A stretch of 64,000 nucleotides of DNA from the NCBI GenBank assembly GCA_001303585.1, contig LJTT01000034.1, forward strand, positions 18,977-82,976, written 5' to 3'. The position numbers and the translations under genes were made by a program. This DNA is from Betaproteobacteria bacterium SG8_41. Lineage in GTDB: Bacteria; Pseudomonadota; Gammaproteobacteria; Burkholderiales; SG8-41. Of this stretch, positions 9,274-22,426 are shown piece after piece. How positions within the stretch are numbered: position 1 is the first letter of the stretch; each line of letters begins with the position of its first letter. A model generated the notes under the pieces. That model did not search any database. It had not been told where the DNA came from and was given only the letters and a program-made list of their open reading frames with translations.

Positions 9274-9867
9274 ATGAAGGCGAAATGCTCTCTGGGAATG
9301 ATTGCGCGGGACGATCCGGGTGCGCGCCGCGAAACCGGGATTTGGAGAACGGGACGATGCGCTTTGCTTGCCGTGGCCGTCCTGATGCTTGTCATTGTCC
9401 CCGGCGCCCCGCTCCATGCGCAAAGCCGGGCGGATCGTGCGAAGCCGGGGGAGTCCGATGCCCCGAAGGTAGATCCCGTCATGGAGCGCGCGTTCAAGAT
9501 GGCGCGCGCGAGTCTCGACGAGTTCCTCGAGCTCGCGCGGATCCCGCCGCCTCATCTTCGCGGTTTCGCGCTCAAGGTCGGCATCAGCGAGGGGCCGGAC
9601 ATCGTCGAGTACTTCTGGATCAATGACTTTATCCAGAGCGGCGAATTGTTCTCTGGGAAGATAAACAATCGCCCCCTGCTCGTAAAACGCGTGCGCTCCG
9701 GGCAGGTCTACGAGTTCCAGCGAGGGGACATCGTGGACTGGACTTACATCGACATGGAGACGCGCACGGTACACGGCAACTTCACCGCCTGCGCGCTGCT
9801 GGCCCGAAAGCCGGCCGATGTTGCCGCCGAGCTGCGCCGGAAATTCGGGCTGGACTGCAGCATCTGA
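9274..9867 (+). CDS. DUF2314-like domain protein
   Basis: YFWINDFIQSGELFSGKINNRP...GDIVDWTYIDMETRTVHGNFTACALL. Confidence 0.7.
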   Translation: MKAKCSLGMIARDDPGARRETGIWRTGRCALLAVAVLMLVIVPGAPLHAQSRADRAKPGESDAPKVDPVMERAFKMARASLDEFLELARIPPPHLRGFALKVGISEGPDIVEYFWINDFIQSGELFSGKINNRPLLVKRVRSGQVYEFQRGDIVDWTYIDMETRTVHGNFTACALLARKPADVAAELRRKFGLDCSI

Positions 9868-9951
9868 GCGGCTGTCGCAGGAACGGGCGTTCGAACGCGC
9901 CGCGCGCTACGGCCGGAAACCCGTCGTCGTCGCCTGGTCCCCAATGCTCGT

Positions 9952-10134
9952 TTACCTGCCGCCGCGGCTGCGCACGCCGTATTTCGTGCGGTAGTGCTTC
10001 GAAAGCACCTTGCGCGTCTGCGCCGAAAGGCGCGGATTCGCCGCCGGCGCAGGAATCGTCGCTTCTCCGTGCTTCCGGGGTGTCGGTTTATTTCCCGCCT
10101 TGGGTGAGCGTGAGCGCATTGGCGGCGAATCCAC
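9952..10134 (-). CDS. Small basic hypothetical protein (60 aa)
   Basis: Short basic ORF in the gap between 9867 and nrdJ; weak support. Confidence 0.3.
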   Translation of the reverse strand: MDSPPMRSRSPKAGNKPTPRKHGEATIPAPAANPRLSAQTRKVLSKHYRTKYGVRSRGGR

Positions 10135-10137
10135 TGT

Positions 10138-10220
10138 TCAACATTCAAGGTTCAAAGTCGTATTGCAAAACATTGAACCCGGAACATTGAACCCCGAACA
10201 CTGAACCGGGAACGCGGAAC
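10138..10220. repeat. Heptamer arrays (GTTCAAC / AACATTG-AACCCGG) as inverted pair
   Basis: AACATTG AACCCGG AACATTG AACCCCG AACACTG AACCGGG AACGCGG plus left arm GTTCAACATTCAAGGTTCAA. Confidence 0.85.
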
Positions 10221-10230
10221 GGCAGCGGTG

Positions 10231-13083
10231 TCAGCCGCAGGCCCCGATCGCCCCGCACGCCGTGCAGAACTCGCACCCGTCCTTGTGAATGACCGCCGCG
10301 TTGCCGCACTCCTTGCAGCGCTTGCCGTAGAGCACGCGGAAGGTGGGCTGGGCGCGCGCCTCACCGCGATCGTCCTCGGGGATCTCCAGCACGCCCATCT
10401 CGTTCACCGGGTAGCCGCGCTCGTCGAGCACGCCAAGCATCGCATAGCGATGGATGATGAGCCTTGCGACATAGGCGACGGTGCTCGGGAAGTTTTGCTG
10501 CTTCTGCTCTCCCGGGATGCGCGCCATGAAGTCGCCGAGCGGCTCGGAGTAGTTGAGGAGCTTCCTCAGCTTCATGCCGATCCACGCCGGGTCGATCACG
10601 CGCATATCGAGCGATAGCAGCTTGCACACGCCGTCGAGCGCGCGCGGATATTCGCCCGCCATCCACACGGAATAGGGCCGGCGCTGATCGCCCTTCAGCA
10701 TCAGCTCCTTCACGATGAGCACGAAGTCGTCACCCGCGCCGGGGTTGTGCACGTCCACCGTCCACGACATCGTGCCGTCGGTGCCGGTCTTGGGTTCTTT
10801 GCGCGCAAAAAGCGCATCGAGCACCGGTGATTTGCCGTCCTGCTTGGCAAGCGCGCCCAGCTGATCGACGCGGTAGCGCACGATGCGCGCGAATGCGGCC
10901 ACCATGCTCGGCACCGGCCGGACCTCTCCGTCGGGCGGCATCGGACAATCGAACGCATCGTCGCCCGAGGTGCGCGCCAGCATGTCGAGCTTCATGCGCA
11001 GCCACGCCCTGTCCTGCGCGCGCATGTCCATCGAAAGCGTCTTTGCCACCGCCCCCAGGCCGCGCGGCTGCTCGGCGCCGTTGACCCAGACTTCGAAGGG
11101 GTGCGGCTCGCCGTTGTCGACGTGGCCGACGAAGATCGCGAACTCGCCAAAGGGTGACTCCACCATGTAGGTCCACGACAGGTTGCCGCCCGGGAGCTTC
11201 GGCCGTCCCGGCCAGCGCAGGCTGGACAATGCCGGCTGGGGCGCGGCTTCCAGCCGGATACGCCGGTCTGCCGTCATGTCGAGGTCGCTCGGCTGCTCGG
11301 CTTCCGCCGAAGGCCCGAGCGACAGCACCGATCCCAGCACCGCGTTTGGCCGATAGGTGGTGATCCCCTTGAGTCCCGCTTTCCAGGCCTCGAAATACAG
11401 GTCCTTGAACTGGTCGTACGGGTAGTCTTCGGGGACGTTCACCGTCTTGCTGATGGCAGAATCCACGTACGGCGCAACGGCCGCGACCATGTGCATGTGG
11501 TCTAGCGCGGCGATATCCATCGCCGTGACGAACGCCTGGGGAAGCTGCTGCATGTCCCCCCCGAGGTGACGGTAGAGCCGCCAAGCGTGGTCCTCGACAT
11601 CGTAGGTCTTCATCGAGCCGTCGGGCATGCGCTTCTTGCGCTGGTAGGTCCAGGAGTACGGGGGCTCCACGCCGTTCGAGGCGTTGTCCGCGAAAGCGAG
11701 GGAGATCGTGCCCGTGGGGGCGATCGAGAGCAGGTGGCTGTTGCGGATGCCGTGCTTGCGGATCTCGGTCTTCAGCCGCTCGGGCAGCCGCGAGGCGAAA
11801 CGGGGAGCGGCAAGATACTGCTCCGCATCGAGGACCGGAAATGCCCCTTTCTCCCGCGCGAGCTCGATGGAAGCGGCATACGCTTCATCGCGCATCGCCT
11901 CGGCGATCTTCGCCGCCATCCGGCGCGCCTCATCAGTGTCGTAGCGCAGGCCGAGCATGACGAGCGCGTCGCCGAGACCGGTGAAGCCCAGGCCCACGCG
12001 GCGCTTGGCGCGCGCCTCCGCGTGCTGCTGCTCGAGCGGCCAGACCGTCGCTTCGAGCACGTTGTCCAGCATGCGCACCGATGGCCGCACGACCTTGGCG
12101 AACGCGCTGAAATCGAAGCGCGCCTTGGCGCCGAAGGCTTCGCGCACGAAGGGCGTCAGATTGATCGAGCCAAGGCAGCAGCAGCCGTAAGACGGAAGCG
12201 GTTGCTCTCCGCATGGGTTGGTCGACTCGATCGTCTCGCAGTAGGAAAGATTGTTATCGTTGTTCGCGCGGTCTACGAAGAACACCCCCGGCTCCGCGTG
12301 GTCGTAGGTGGACTCCATGATCTGCTGCCACAGCTCGCGCGCCTGGATCTTGCGGTAGACCCAGAGGCCGTCGGCGCGCTGGTAGGGGGTGCCCTCGGCA
12401 TCGGCGCCCGGCGGCGACTTGTGGACGAGCTCCCACTCGGAATCCTCGACGACTGCCCGCATGAAGGGGTCGGTGACCGCGACGCTGACGTTGAAGTTCT
12501 TGAGCTCGCCCTCGTCCTTCGCGTGGATGAAGTCCTCGATGTCGGGGTGGTCGCAGCGCAGAATACCCATCTGCGCGCCGCGCCGCGCGCCGGCCGACTC
12601 GACCGTCTCGCAGCTCTTGTCGAAGACGCGCATGTACGAGACCGGACCGCTCGCGGAGCTGTCGGTGCCGCGCACCTTCGCGCCGCGCGGTCGGATCGAG
12701 GAAAAGTCGTAGCCCACGCCGCCGCCGCGGCGCATGGTCTCCGCCGACTCCATGAGCGCGACATAGATCCCGGGCTTGCCGTCCACGGTTTCCGAGACCG
12801 AATCGCCCACCGGCTGCACGAAGCAGTTGATGAGGGTCGCCGCCAGCTGCGTGCCGGCGGCGGAATTGACGCGGCCGCCAGGGATGAAACCTCTCTCGAG
12901 CGCTTCGTAGAACACCGGTTCCCAATGCGCGGGATCCTTCTCGACGGCCGCGAGCGCGTGGGCTACCCGTCGGCGCACGTCCTCGACGTTGCGTTCCTCT
13001 GCCTTGGCGTATTTTTCGAGCAGCACGTCGAGGGTGACTTGCTGCGGAGGCAATGCAAATTGGGTGTCGTTGAGCTTCATCAT
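10231..13083 (-). CDS. nrdJ: Adenosylcobalamin-dependent (class II) ribonucleoside-diphosphate reductase
   Basis: 950 aa; [39 protein letters not shown]-terminal Cys-rich [24 protein letters not shown]. Confidence 0.93.
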   Translation of the reverse strand: MMKLNDTQFALPPQQVTLDVLLEKYAKAEERNVEDVRRRVAHALAAVEKDPAHWEPVFYEALERGFIPGGRVNSAAGTQLAATLINCFVQPVGDSVSETVDGKPGIYVALMESAETMRRGGGVGYDFSSIRPRGAKVRGTDSSASGPVSYMRVFDKSCETVESAGARRGAQMGILRCDHPDIEDFIHAKDEGELKNFNVSVAVTDPFMRAVVEDSEWELVHKSPPGADAEGTPYQRADGLWVYRKIQARELWQQIMESTYDHAEPGVFFVDRANNDNNLSYCETIESTNPCGEQPLPSYGCCCLGSINLTPFVREAFGAKARFDFSAFAKVVRPSVRMLDNVLEATVWPLEQQHAEARAKRRVGLGFTGLGDALVMLGLRYDTDEARRMAAKIAEAMRDEAYAASIELAREKGAFPVLDAEQYLAAPRFASRLPERLKTEIRKHGIRNSHLLSIAPTGTISLAFADNASNGVEPPYSWTYQRKKRMPDGSMKTYDVEDHAWRLYRHLGGDMQQLPQAFVTAMDIAALDHMHMVAAVAPYVDSAISKTVNVPEDYPYDQFKDLYFEAWKAGLKGITTYRPNAVLGSVLSLGPSAEAEQPSDLDMTADRRIRLEAAPQPALSSLRWPGRPKLPGGNLSWTYMVESPFGEFAIFVGHVDNGEPHPFEVWVNGAEQPRGLGAVAKTLSMDMRAQDRAWLRMKLDMLARTSGDDAFDCPMPPDGEVRPVPSMVAAFARIVRYRVDQLGALAKQDGKSPVLDALFARKEPKTGTDGTMSWTVDVHNPGAGDDFVLIVKELMLKGDQRRPYSVWMAGEYPRALDGVCKLLSLDMRVIDPAWIGMKLRKLLNYSEPLGDFMARIPGEQKQQNFPSTVAYVARLIIHRYAMLGVLDERGYPVNEMGVLEIPEDDRGEARAQPTFRVLYGKRCKECGNAAVIHKDGCEFCTACGAIGACG

Positions 13084-13332
13084 CTCCCGCCGATTAAGTT
13101 CGTGTGTAGCCGGGCTCCCGTGCGCACAAAATAGCCCACCCTCCCGACCGGAAGCAGTTTCTCAGGTTTTTCCGGTAGAACTTTGACCAAAATCAAGAAA
13201 CAGATTCAACGAAGGCGGTGCCGTCAGGCAAGAGTACCATGCGCCGCCCCTTCGATGCGAGCGTCATTTGCTCGCCCCCGAAAACGGGGAGAAGCAGAAG
13301 CGAACGGGGGCCGGGAGCCGGCCCCCAGCGGG

Positions 13333-14868
<1,536 letters not shown>

Positions 14869-15105
14869 GATGATCTCCTGAGTATCGACCTGGGAAGGCG
14901 CAAGCCCTCCAAACCGGTTCAGGCAGATGCAATTTCAGGCTGGGTGATTCGACAGTCCAGGATGGACCGTGAAACGACTGAGACGCTAACCGGGTGACGC
15001 GAAACAGAAACCTAGGCGCGAACTATACACGAGTCCAGCCGCCGCGTCCGATTTATCTTCAGGGGCGCCGGCTGGGTCTGTTATCGGTGAGCGGCAAGCG
15101 GCCCG

Positions 15106-15162
15106 TAAATCGTAAATCGTGAATGGGAAACCCAATTATTTAGCCGCAGATAAACGCAGATC
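15106..15162 (+). repeat. GTAAATC heptamers followed by 10-nt GCAGATAAAC repeat
   Basis: CGTAAATCGTAAATCGTGAAT ... TAGCCGCAGATAAACGCAGAT. Confidence 0.75.
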
Positions 15163-15360
15163 TGCAAGACCGTAAAGCCTGGTGATTTCACCGCCGATGA
15201 ACGCCGATTCAACAGCATTTACTTCTGCCTTCTGACTTTGGGAACCGCTGCAGATAATCGCCGATCGCAATCCTGAAACCAGTGACCATTGAACAGCCAG
15301 AAACCTGGTGATGGCAACGGAGGACGGAGATCCCGGCGGTACGTGCTAATTTGTACATAG

Positions 15361-15404
15361 CCATTTCTCATCACTGTTATTCGTCACCATCTCTCATCAC
15401 CATC
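15361..15404. repeat. TCATCACC-type array
   Basis: CATTTCTCATCACTGTTATTCGTCACCATCTCTCATCACCATC. Confidence 0.7.
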
Positions 15405-15467
15405 TTGTTCCTCTGCATTCTCGGCGACTTGGCGGTTCCATGACGACCCGATTCTCTCAGCGAAGCG

Positions 15468-16355
15468 TCAGTTCCTCGTGTCTTCGGGAAGGGGCATGAA
15501 CTCCGTTTCGTCCGGCACCGCCGGGAAGCGCTGCTCGCGCCAGCGCTGCTTGGCTTCCTCCATCAATTCGCGCGAGCTGGCGACGAAGTTCCACCAGATG
15601 TGGCGGTTTCCATCCATGCGGGCGCCGCCGAAGAGCATGAGACGCGCAGGCGAAGCGGCCCTGATCTCGACCGTGCCGCCAGCAGGGAGCGTCGCGACGT
15701 GAAACGGGGCGATGACCGTGCCGTCGATGGTGATGTCGCCCGAGACAACGTAGATGCCGCGCTCTTCGTGCTCCGCCGGCAGGCCTAGCTTGCTGCCTGC
15801 GGCCAGGTCGGCCGCGACATACAGCGTATCGGAGAATACCGGCGTCGGCGCCCGCTCCCCGAAGGCGGTCCCGGCGATCACGCGCATTTCCAGCCCCTTT
15901 TCGGACAGGGTCGGAAGCGTCTTTTTCGGAAGATGGGTGAAAGAGGGCTGGGTCTGCTCGTCTTTGAGCGGCAACGCGACCCACGTCTGGATACCGTGCA
16001 GCGGCGACCCCGCAGCGCGGTTTTCCTGTGGGGAGCGCTCGGAGTGGACGATGCCGCTGCCGGCGGTCATCCAGTTGACGTCGCCCGGGTCGATGCGCTG
16101 CACGGTGCCCAGGCTGTCACGATGCAGGATGGATCCCTCGAAGAGATAGGTCACGGTGGCAAGCCCGATGTGCGGGTGGGGTCGCACATCGATGCCCCGT
16201 CCCGGCGGAAAGCGCGACGGTCCCATGTGGTCGAAGAAGATGAACGATCCGATCATCTTTTGCGCAGGAGCGGGCAGCAGACGCCGAACCTCGAATCCGC
16301 CAAGGTCCTTGGTGTGTGGCTGGAGGATGGCTGGAGCAGCGGGCATTTTCTTCAA
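15468..16355 (-). CDS. Pirin family protein
   Basis: PHPHIGLATVTYLFEGSILHRDSLG...GDVNWMTAGSGIVHSER. Confidence 0.93.
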   Translation of the reverse strand: MKKMPAAPAILQPHTKDLGGFEVRRLLPAPAQKMIGSFIFFDHMGPSRFPPGRGIDVRPHPHIGLATVTYLFEGSILHRDSLGTVQRIDPGDVNWMTAGSGIVHSERSPQENRAAGSPLHGIQTWVALPLKDEQTQPSFTHLPKKTLPTLSEKGLEMRVIAGTAFGERAPTPVFSDTLYVAADLAAGSKLGLPAEHEERGIYVVSGDITIDGTVIAPFHVATLPAGGTVEIRAASPARLMLFGGARMDGNRHIWWNFVASSRELMEEAKQRWREQRFPAVPDETEFMPLPEDTRN

Positions 16356-16365
16356 TCCCTTTGTC

Positions 16366-16411
16366 GTAAGTCGTGTAAGTCGTGTAAGTCGTAAGTCGTA
16401 AATCGTGAATC
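16366..16411 (+). repeat. GTAAGTC/GTGTAAGTC repeat array just downstream of uvrA
   Basis: Mixed 7-/9-nt units ending GTAAATC GTGAATC. Confidence 0.8.
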
Positions 16412-16427
16412 GTCAGGTCTCGATTGG

Positions 16428-19400
16428 TTATCGGCTGGCCACCAGCGCTTCCTCAGGCGCGACCGCGCGGCGCTCGCGCAGAAACTCCTTCAGGATTGCG
16501 GCCGTGTGGGAGCGGCTTGTTTGCCCCGCGAGCGTTTCCGGGGCGCCCTGCGCGACGATTCGGCCGCCGGCTTCGCCGCCTTCCGGACCGAGATCGATGA
16601 CCCAGTCGGCCTCGGCGATGACGTCGAGGTTGTGCTCGATCACCACCACCGAATTGCCCGCGTCAACGAGCCGGTGCAGGACTCGCACGAGTTTTTCCAC
16701 ATCGGCCATGTGCAGGCCGACGGTGGGCTCGTCCAGCACATACAACGTGAGTCGTGAGTCGTGAGTCGTGAGTCGATCGGCGCTTCGCACCTTCGCGAGC
16801 TCGGTCACCAGCTTGATGCGCTGGGCTTCGCCGCCCGAGAGCGTGGGGCTTTGCTGGCCGAGCGTTAGATAGCCGAGGCCGACGTCCTGCAGCAGGGTCA
16901 GCGCGTGGTGGATCGAGGGATGCGCGGCGAAGAACTCGACCGCCTCGTCCACGCTCATCGCAAGCACCTCGCCGATGTTCTTGTCCTTGAATCGCACCGC
17001 GAGCGTCTCGGGATTGAAGCGCGCCCCGCGGCAGGCTTCGCAGGTCACTTTCACATCGGGCAGAAAGCTCATTTCGATGCGTTTGAGGCCCTGTCCTTCG
17101 CACGACTCGCAGCGTCCGCCGGCCGTATTGAACGAGAACCGGCTCGCGGTGTAGCCGCGCATGCGCGCGTCCGGCAACTCGGCGTAGAGCCCACGCACCT
17201 GGTCCCAGAAACCGATATAGGTGGCCGGGCACGAGCGCGGCGTCTTGCCGATCGGCGTCTGGTCGACTTCCAGAACACGACCGACCTGCTCCGCGCCCCT
17301 GATAGAGCGGCAGCCCAGCAGGCCGCGGGATGAAGGATGGGGGATGACGGATGAATCGCCTTTGCGCCTGAGCGCTTTTCCTTTGGCTTTGCGCCGGCCG
17401 CCGGGCCGACGCTCGGCAACAAGGCGCTGGAGATTGGCATGGAGAATATCGCGCGCGAGGGTGGATTTGCCCGAGCCCGAGACGCCGGTGATGGCGGTGA
17501 GGCGCCCGAGCGGCACGCGGACCCGCAGATCCTTGAGATTGTGCAGAACGGCGCCTTCCACGGCGATCGCCGGTGTCGTGGCCGCCACGGGGCGCCGCGC
17601 ATTGATTGGATGGCGCAGCGGCTGCGCGAGAAACCGTCCGGTGACCGAGGCGGGGGCGCCAACCAGATCGTCGGCGCTGCCCGCCGCGACCACCTCGCCG
17701 CCGCGACTGCCAGCGCCGGGCCCCAGATCGATGACATGCCCGGCACGGCGAATCGTCTCCTCGTCGTGCTCGACCACGATGAGCGTGTTGCCTTTGGCTT
17801 CGAGTCGGTCCAGCGTGTCGAGCAGGATGCGGTTATCGCGCGGATGCAACCCGATGGTGGGCTCGTCCAGTATGTAGCACACGCCCCGGAGGTTGGAGCC
17901 AAGCTGCGCGGCGAGCCGGATCCGCTGCGCCTCCCCGCCGGAGAGCGTGGGCGCGGCGCGATCGAGCGCGAGGTAGGAGAGCCCGACCTCCCGCAGAAAA
18001 GCGAGCCGGCTGCGCAGCTCGGCCACGATGTCGCGCGCAATCTCGGCCTCGCGCCCCTCCAGGCGCAGCGACTGGAACAGTGCCTCCACCCCGGAGACCG
18101 GAAGCGCCGCGTAATCGGCGATCGAGCGATCGCGGAAACGAACGGCGAGCGCCGCCGGATTCAGGCGCCTGCCTTCGCAGGCCGGGCAAATGCTCTCGCC
18201 GCCCTCGTACCAGTCGTTCCACCAGATCTCCTCGCCGCTTTGCTCCTCGTCGAAGCCCGGGAGCTTTGCTCCCGTGCCGTAGCAGCTCGGGCACCAGCCG
18301 TGCTTGGAGTTATAGGAGAAGCGCCGGGGATCGAGCTCCGGGAAGCTCGTGCCGCACGAGGGGCAGGCGCGCCTTGCCGAAAACACCGTTTCTGACATGA
18401 CCGCGAGCGCGGGATCGCGTTTTGTCATTGCGCGCTCGAGTGCTTCGAGCGGCGCGAGCACATGGACCACGCCTTTGCCGTGCTCAAGCGCCCTTGCCAG
18501 AGCCTCGCGCAGGGCAAGCTCGTTCTCGGGGGTCGCGCGCACGTCGGCGACGGGCAGCTCGATCGTGTGTTCCTGGAACCGTGACAGCCGCGGCCAGGCG
18601 TCGGTCGCGATGAAGGCGCCGTCGACGCGAAGATGCGTGTGGCCCTTCGCGAGTGCCCATCTGGCGAGGTCGGTGTAGTAGCCCTTGCGATTGACGACCA
18701 GCGGCGCGAGCAGGCCCACGCGCGAACCGCGATGCTCGCGCAGCACGCGGGCCGTGATCGCGTCCAGGCTCTGCGGCTCGATCGGCACCTCGCAATCGGG
18801 GCAATACTGCGTGCCGAGCTTCATGAACAGCAGGCGCAGGAAATGGTGGATTTCGGTGAGGGTGCCGACGGTTGATTTGCGCCCGCCGCGGCTGGTGCGC
18901 TGCTCGATGGCGACGGTAGGCGGAATTCCGTAGATTGCATCCACGTCGGGACGCGCGGCGGGCTCCACGAACTGGCGCGCGTAGGCGTTGAGGGATTCGA
19001 GGTAGCGGCGCTGGCCTTCGGCAAACACGATGTCGAAGGCCAGCGTGGATTTGCCCGAGCCCGAGACGCCGGTCACGACGGTGAAGCGGTTGCGCGGAAT
19101 CGCGACGTCGATGTTCTTGAGGTTGTGCTCTCGAGCGTTGTGGACTTGAATCGAGTGACCGGTGACCTGTGACCCGTCACCGGTGCCGCCTGCGGCGGCG
19201 TGAGGTTCGCTTGCAGTGGCGACCGACAGGGCGGCGGCATAATCCTTCAGCGCCTTGCCGGTATGGGAACGCGGCTCTGCCATGACCTCGGCGGGCGTGC
19301 CGGCGGCGATGATTTCACCGCCGGCGTCTCCGCCTTCGGGCCCGAGGTCGATGATCCAGTCGGCGGCGGCGATGACGTCGAGGTTGTGCTCGATCACGAT

Positions 19401-22148
19401 GAGCGAATGACCTGCGGCAAGCAGCTTGCGAAAGGCGCGCAGCAGCTTCGCGACATCTTCGAAATGAAGGCCGGTGGTAGGCTCGTCGAACAAAAACAGT
19501 GACCCGTGACCCGTGACCCTTGACCCGATGAATCGACGCTGGGCGGCGGCGAGATGGCCGGCGAGCTTGAGGCGCTGGGCCTCGCCGCCGGAGAGCGTGG
19601 GAACGGGCTGGCCGAGCCGGAGGTAGTCAAGGCCGACATCGGCGAGCGGGCGCAGCGTGGCAGCCACCTCGCGGATGTCCGAGAAGAAGGCGAGTGCCTC
19701 GGTCACGGTGAGATCGAGCGCGTCGGCGATGCTCTTGCCCTCGTACGTGACCTCGAGCACCTCGGGTCGGTAGCGCTTGCCATCGCAGTCCGGGCAGCGC
19801 AGATACACGTCGGAGAGAAACTGCATCTCGATGTGCTCGAAACCGTTGCCGCCGCAGGTCGGGCAGCGCCCGTTGCCGGAGTTGAAGCTGAACGTGCCGG
19901 CGGTGTAGCGCCGCTCCCGCGCAAGCGGCAGCTCGGTGTAGCACTTGCGGATCGCGTCGAACGCGCCGACATAGCTCGCCGGATTCGAGCGTGTCGTTCG
20001 CCCGATGGGCGACTGATCGACCATGATGACGTCGCCGATGCGCTCGTGACCCTTGAGCGCGCGATGCTTGCCAGGCGCTTCGGTGGGCCTCCCCTTGGCT
20101 TTAAGGAGCGCCGCGTAGAGGACGTCCTGCACGAGGGTGGATTTGCCCGAGCCCGAGACGCCGGTGACGCAGACGAGGCGCTCGAGCGGAATCGTCACGT
20201 CGAGGTTCTTCAGGTTGTGCTCGGCCGCGCCGACGATCTGGAGCCGCGAACCGATACGGCCCGGCTCGCGCGCGATCGTGTTGGTCTCGACGCGCTTGCG
20301 CCCCGCGAGATAGTCGCCCGTGAGCGACCCCCTTGTCTCGCGCAGCGCCCGTGGCGTGCCGAAGAAGACAGCCTCGCCGCCGCGCTCGCCGGGCCCGGGG
20401 CCGAGGTCGAGAATGCGGTCGGCCGCGAACATGATCTGCGGGTCATGCTCGACCACCAGCAGCGTGTTTCCCGAATCGCGCAGGCGCTGCATCACGCCGA
20501 TGACGCGCCCCATGTCGCGCGGATGCAGTCCGATGGACGGCTCATCCAGCACGAAGAGAGTATTCACGAGGGAGGTGCCGAGTGCGGTCGTGAGGTTGAT
20601 GCGTTGCACCTCGCCGCCGGAGAGCGTGCGCGATTGCCGGTCAAGCGTGAGATAACCGAGCCCCACTTTGACGAGATAACCAAAACGCGCGCGCACCTCG
20701 TCGAGCAGCAGCGCTGTGGCCTCGTCGAGGGGGGCTGGCAGGGTGACGCTGTCGAAGAACGCGCGGCAGCGCTCGATCGGCAGCAGGACGAGATCGTGCA
20801 TGCCAAGCCCTGGCAGGCGCGCGAGCGCGTCCCCGGAAAAACGCACTCCCTTCGGCAAAAAACGCTCGCCTGGCGCAAGCGCCGCGTCGGCGTTCTCTTT
20901 CGTTCCCAGCCGCCACGCCAGCGCCTCGGTCTTCAGCCGGGCGCCGTTGCACGCCTCGCACGGCGTGTAGGCGCGGTAGCGCGACAGGAGCACGCGGATA
21001 TGCATCTTGTAGGCCTTGGTCTCGAGCCACTTGAAGAAGCGGTCGATGCCGTACCACTTGCCGGGCCACGATTTGCGCCAGCTCACCCAGCCCTCATCGC
21101 CTTCGAGGACCCAGCGGCGCTGGCCCCCGGTCAGCTCGCGCCAAGGTGTATCGATCGGTATCCCGCGCTTGCGCGCGTACTGGATGAGATCGTCATGCCA
21201 GCCGCGATACGACTCGGTCTGCCACGGCCGGATGGCGCCGTCGCGCAGCGTTTTTCCCTCGTCCGGGATAACGAGGCCGTAATCGACGCCGATGACGCGC
21301 CCGAAGCCGCGGCAGACCCCGCATGCGCCGACCGGTGAGTTGAAGGAGAACAGGCTGGGTGTCGGATCCTGGTAATGGATGTCGCAGTCGGCGCAGTGCA
21401 GGTCCGTGGAGTAACGCCATGGAGCGTGACCGGTGACCGGTGACCCGTGACCAGAGTTCCCGCCTTCGGCGAGCGGGTAGATGTTGACGCGGCCCTGCCC
21501 GATGCGCAGCGCGGCCTCGAGCGCTTCCACGACACGGGCGCGCTCGGCGGAGCCGAGACGCACGCGGTCCTGCACGACCTCGAGCAGGCCTTTCTGCTCC
21601 GAATGAAGCCGGGTGTAGCCCTGACGCTCGAGAAGCTGTTTTACTTCCGCGACGGAGAAGTTCTTCGGCACGGGCACCGGAAACGTGATGATGACCCTCG
21701 GATCGCTGGCCGCGCGCCCGCGCGCCAGCAGATCGGCGTGGATCGTGTCCGGGGTGTCGCGAGCGACGCGTTGCCCGCAACCGCTGCAATGCAGATGCGC
21801 CGCCCGCGCAAACAGGAGCTTCAAATGGTCGTTCAACTCCGTCATCGTGCCGACCGTGGAGCGCGAGGTGCGCACCGGGTTGGTCTGATCGATGGCGATC
21901 GCGGGGGGAATGCCCTCGACCGCGTCGACCAGCGGCTTGTCCATGCGATCCAGAAACTGCCGCGCATACGGCGAGAACGTCTCGACGTAACGGCGCTGCC
22001 CCTCGGCGTAGAGCGTGTCGAAGACGAGAGAGGACTTGCCCGAGCCCGAGACGCCGGTCACCACGATCAGCTCGTTCGTGGGCAGCTCGAGCGTCAGGTT
22101 CTTCAGGTTGTTCTGGCGTGCGCCAGAGACGCGGATTGTATTGTTCAT
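16428..22148 (-). CDS. uvrA: Double-length (tandem-fused) excinuclease ABC subunit UvrA
   Basis: 1906 aa; four Walker A motifs (TGVSGSGKS) and four Walker B/signature sets (LSGGEAQRI/LDEPTxGLH); two complete UvrA modules. Confidence 0.93.
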   Translation of the reverse strand: MNNTIRVSGARQNNLKNLTLELPTNELIVVTGVSGSGKSSLVFDTLYAEGQRRYVETFSPYARQFLDRMDKPLVDAVEGIPPAIAIDQTNPVRTSRSTVGTMTELNDHLKLLFARAAHLHCSGCGQRVARDTPDTIHADLLARGRAASDPRVIITFPVPVPKNFSVAEVKQLLERQGYTRLHSEQKGLLEVVQDRVRLGSAERARVVEALEAALRIGQGRVNIYPLAEGGNSGHGSPVTGHAPWRYSTDLHCADCDIHYQDPTPSLFSFNSPVGACGVCRGFGRVIGVDYGLVIPDEGKTLRDGAIRPWQTESYRGWHDDLIQYARKRGIPIDTPWRELTGGQRRWVLEGDEGWVSWRKSWPGKWYGIDRFFKWLETKAYKMHIRVLLSRYRAYTPCEACNGARLKTEALAWRLGTKENADAALAPGERFLPKGVRFSGDALARLPGLGMHDLVLLPIERCRAFFDSVTLPAPLDEATALLLDEVRARFGYLVKVGLGYLTLDRQSRTLSGGEVQRINLTTALGTSLVNTLFVLDEPSIGLHPRDMGRVIGVMQRLRDSGNTLLVVEHDPQIMFAADRILDLGPGPGERGGEAVFFGTPRALRETRGSLTGDYLAGRKRVETNTIAREPGRIGSRLQIVGAAEHNLKNLDVTIPLERLVCVTGVSGSGKSTLVQDVLYAALLKAKGRPTEAPGKHRALKGHERIGDVIMVDQSPIGRTTRSNPASYVGAFDAIRKCYTELPLARERRYTAGTFSFNSGNGRCPTCGGNGFEHIEMQFLSDVYLRCPDCDGKRYRPEVLEVTYEGKSIADALDLTVTEALAFFSDIREVAATLRPLADVGLDYLRLGQPVPTLSGGEAQRLKLAGHLAAAQRRFIGSRVTGHGSLFLFDEPTTGLHFEDVAKLLRAFRKLLAAGHSLIVIEHNLDVIAAADWIIDLGPEGGDAGGEIIAAGTPAEVMAEPRSHTGKALKDYAAALSVATASEPHAAAGGTGDGSQVTGHSIQVHNAREHNLKNIDVAIPRNRFTVVTGVSGSGKSTLAFDIVFAEGQRRYLESLNAYARQFVEPAARPDVDAIYGIPPTVAIEQRTSRGGRKSTVGTLTEIHHFLRLLFMKLGTQYCPDCEVPIEPQSLDAITARVLREHRGSRVGLLAPLVVNRKGYYTDLARWALAKGHTHLRVDGAFIATDAWPRLSRFQEHTIELPVADVRATPENELALREALARALEHGKGVVHVLAPLEALERAMTKRDPALAVMSETVFSARRACPSCGTSFPELDPRRFSYNSKHGWCPSCYGTGAKLPGFDEEQSGEEIWWNDWYEGGESICPACEGRRLNPAALAVRFRDRSIADYAALPVSGVEALFQSLRLEGREAEIARDIVAELRSRLAFLREVGLSYLALDRAAPTLSGGEAQRIRLAAQLGSNLRGVCYILDEPTIGLHPRDNRILLDTLDRLEAKGNTLIVVEHDEETIRRAGHVIDLGPGAGSRGGEVVAAGSADDLVGAPASVTGRFLAQPLRHPINARRPVAATTPAIAVEGAVLHNLKDLRVRVPLGRLTAITGVSGSGKSTLARDILHANLQRLVAERRPGGRRKAKGKALRRKGDSSVIPHPSSRGLLGCRSIRGAEQVGRVLEVDQTPIGKTPRSCPATYIGFWDQVRGLYAELPDARMRGYTASRFSFNTAGGRCESCEGQGLKRIEMSFLPDVKVTCEACRGARFNPETLAVRFKDKNIGEVLAMSVDEAVEFFAAHPSIHHALTLLQDVGLGYLTLGQQSPTLSGGEAQRIKLVTELAKVRSADRLTTHDSRLTLYVLDEPTVGLHMADVEKLVRVLHRLVDAGNSVVVIEHNLDVIAEADWVIDLGPEGGEAGGRIVAQGAPETLAGQTSRSHTAAILKEFLRERRAVAPEEALVASR
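16747..16774 (+). repeat. 4 x GTGAGTC heptamer array inside uvrA
   Basis: Direct reading; encodes part of [11 protein letters not shown] upstream of LYVLDEPT. Confidence 0.95.
17328..17355 (+). repeat. 4-unit GGATGNN heptamer array inside uvrA
   Basis: GGATGAA GGATGGG GGATGAC GGATGAA; encodes SSVIPHPSS. Confidence 0.9.
19155..19182 (+). repeat. 4-unit GTGACCN heptamer array inside uvrA
   Basis: GTGACCG GTGACCT GTGACCC GTCACCG; encodes [10 protein letters not shown] at the inter-module linker. Confidence 0.92.
19499..19526 (+). repeat. 4-unit GTGACCC heptamer array inside uvrA
   Basis: GTGACCC x3 + TTGACCC; encodes GSRVTGHGS before [12 protein letters not shown]. Confidence 0.93.
21426..21453 (+). 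repeat. 4-unit GTGACCN heptamer array inside uvrA
   Basis: GTGACCG GTGACCG GTGACCC GTGACCA; encodes [11 protein letters not shown]. Confidence 0.93.
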
Positions 22149-22178
22149 CCAAAAGCCCGCAACGACATTGAAGAATAT

Positions 22179-22409
22179 TAGCCGCAGATAAATGCGGATA
22201 AACGCGGATCAGATTTGCAAGAATCAGGAAACTGAAACCCGTTTTGAGAAACGAAAGGAAATCATCAGCCGTGTGGCAAACCAGGTGGTTCAGAAGGGGA
22301 GAGGAATCAGCTTCCATTTATTCCGCGGCTGCAACTCGTCGCGGACAGAGTCGTCGCGTTTATCGCTTAACCGAGGAATCTGCGTGTATCTGCGTTTATC
22401 TGCGGCTAA
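22179..22409. repeat. Inverted pair of 10-nt-period (GCAGATAAAC) repeats between uvrA and pgl
   Basis: Left TTAGCCGCAGATAAATGCGGATAAACGCGGAT, right ATCTGCGTGTATCTGCGTTTATCTGCGGCTAA. Confidence 0.88.
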
Positions 22410-22426
22410 GTGGGGTCCTCCTGGCG

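Noticed and set aside
11566-13134. 522-aa plus-strand ORF
   Set aside because: Lies entirely opposite the well-conserved nrdJ gene; composition typical of a shadow ORF.
13084-13332. Cobalamin riboswitch upstream of nrdJ
   Set aside because: Looked for a B12-box-like motif and conserved helices on the minus strand; none recognised.
19554-21338. 594-aa plus-strand ORF
   Set aside because: Antisense shadow of uvrA; GC-rich third-position effect, Arg/Ala/His-rich composition and no recognisable motif.
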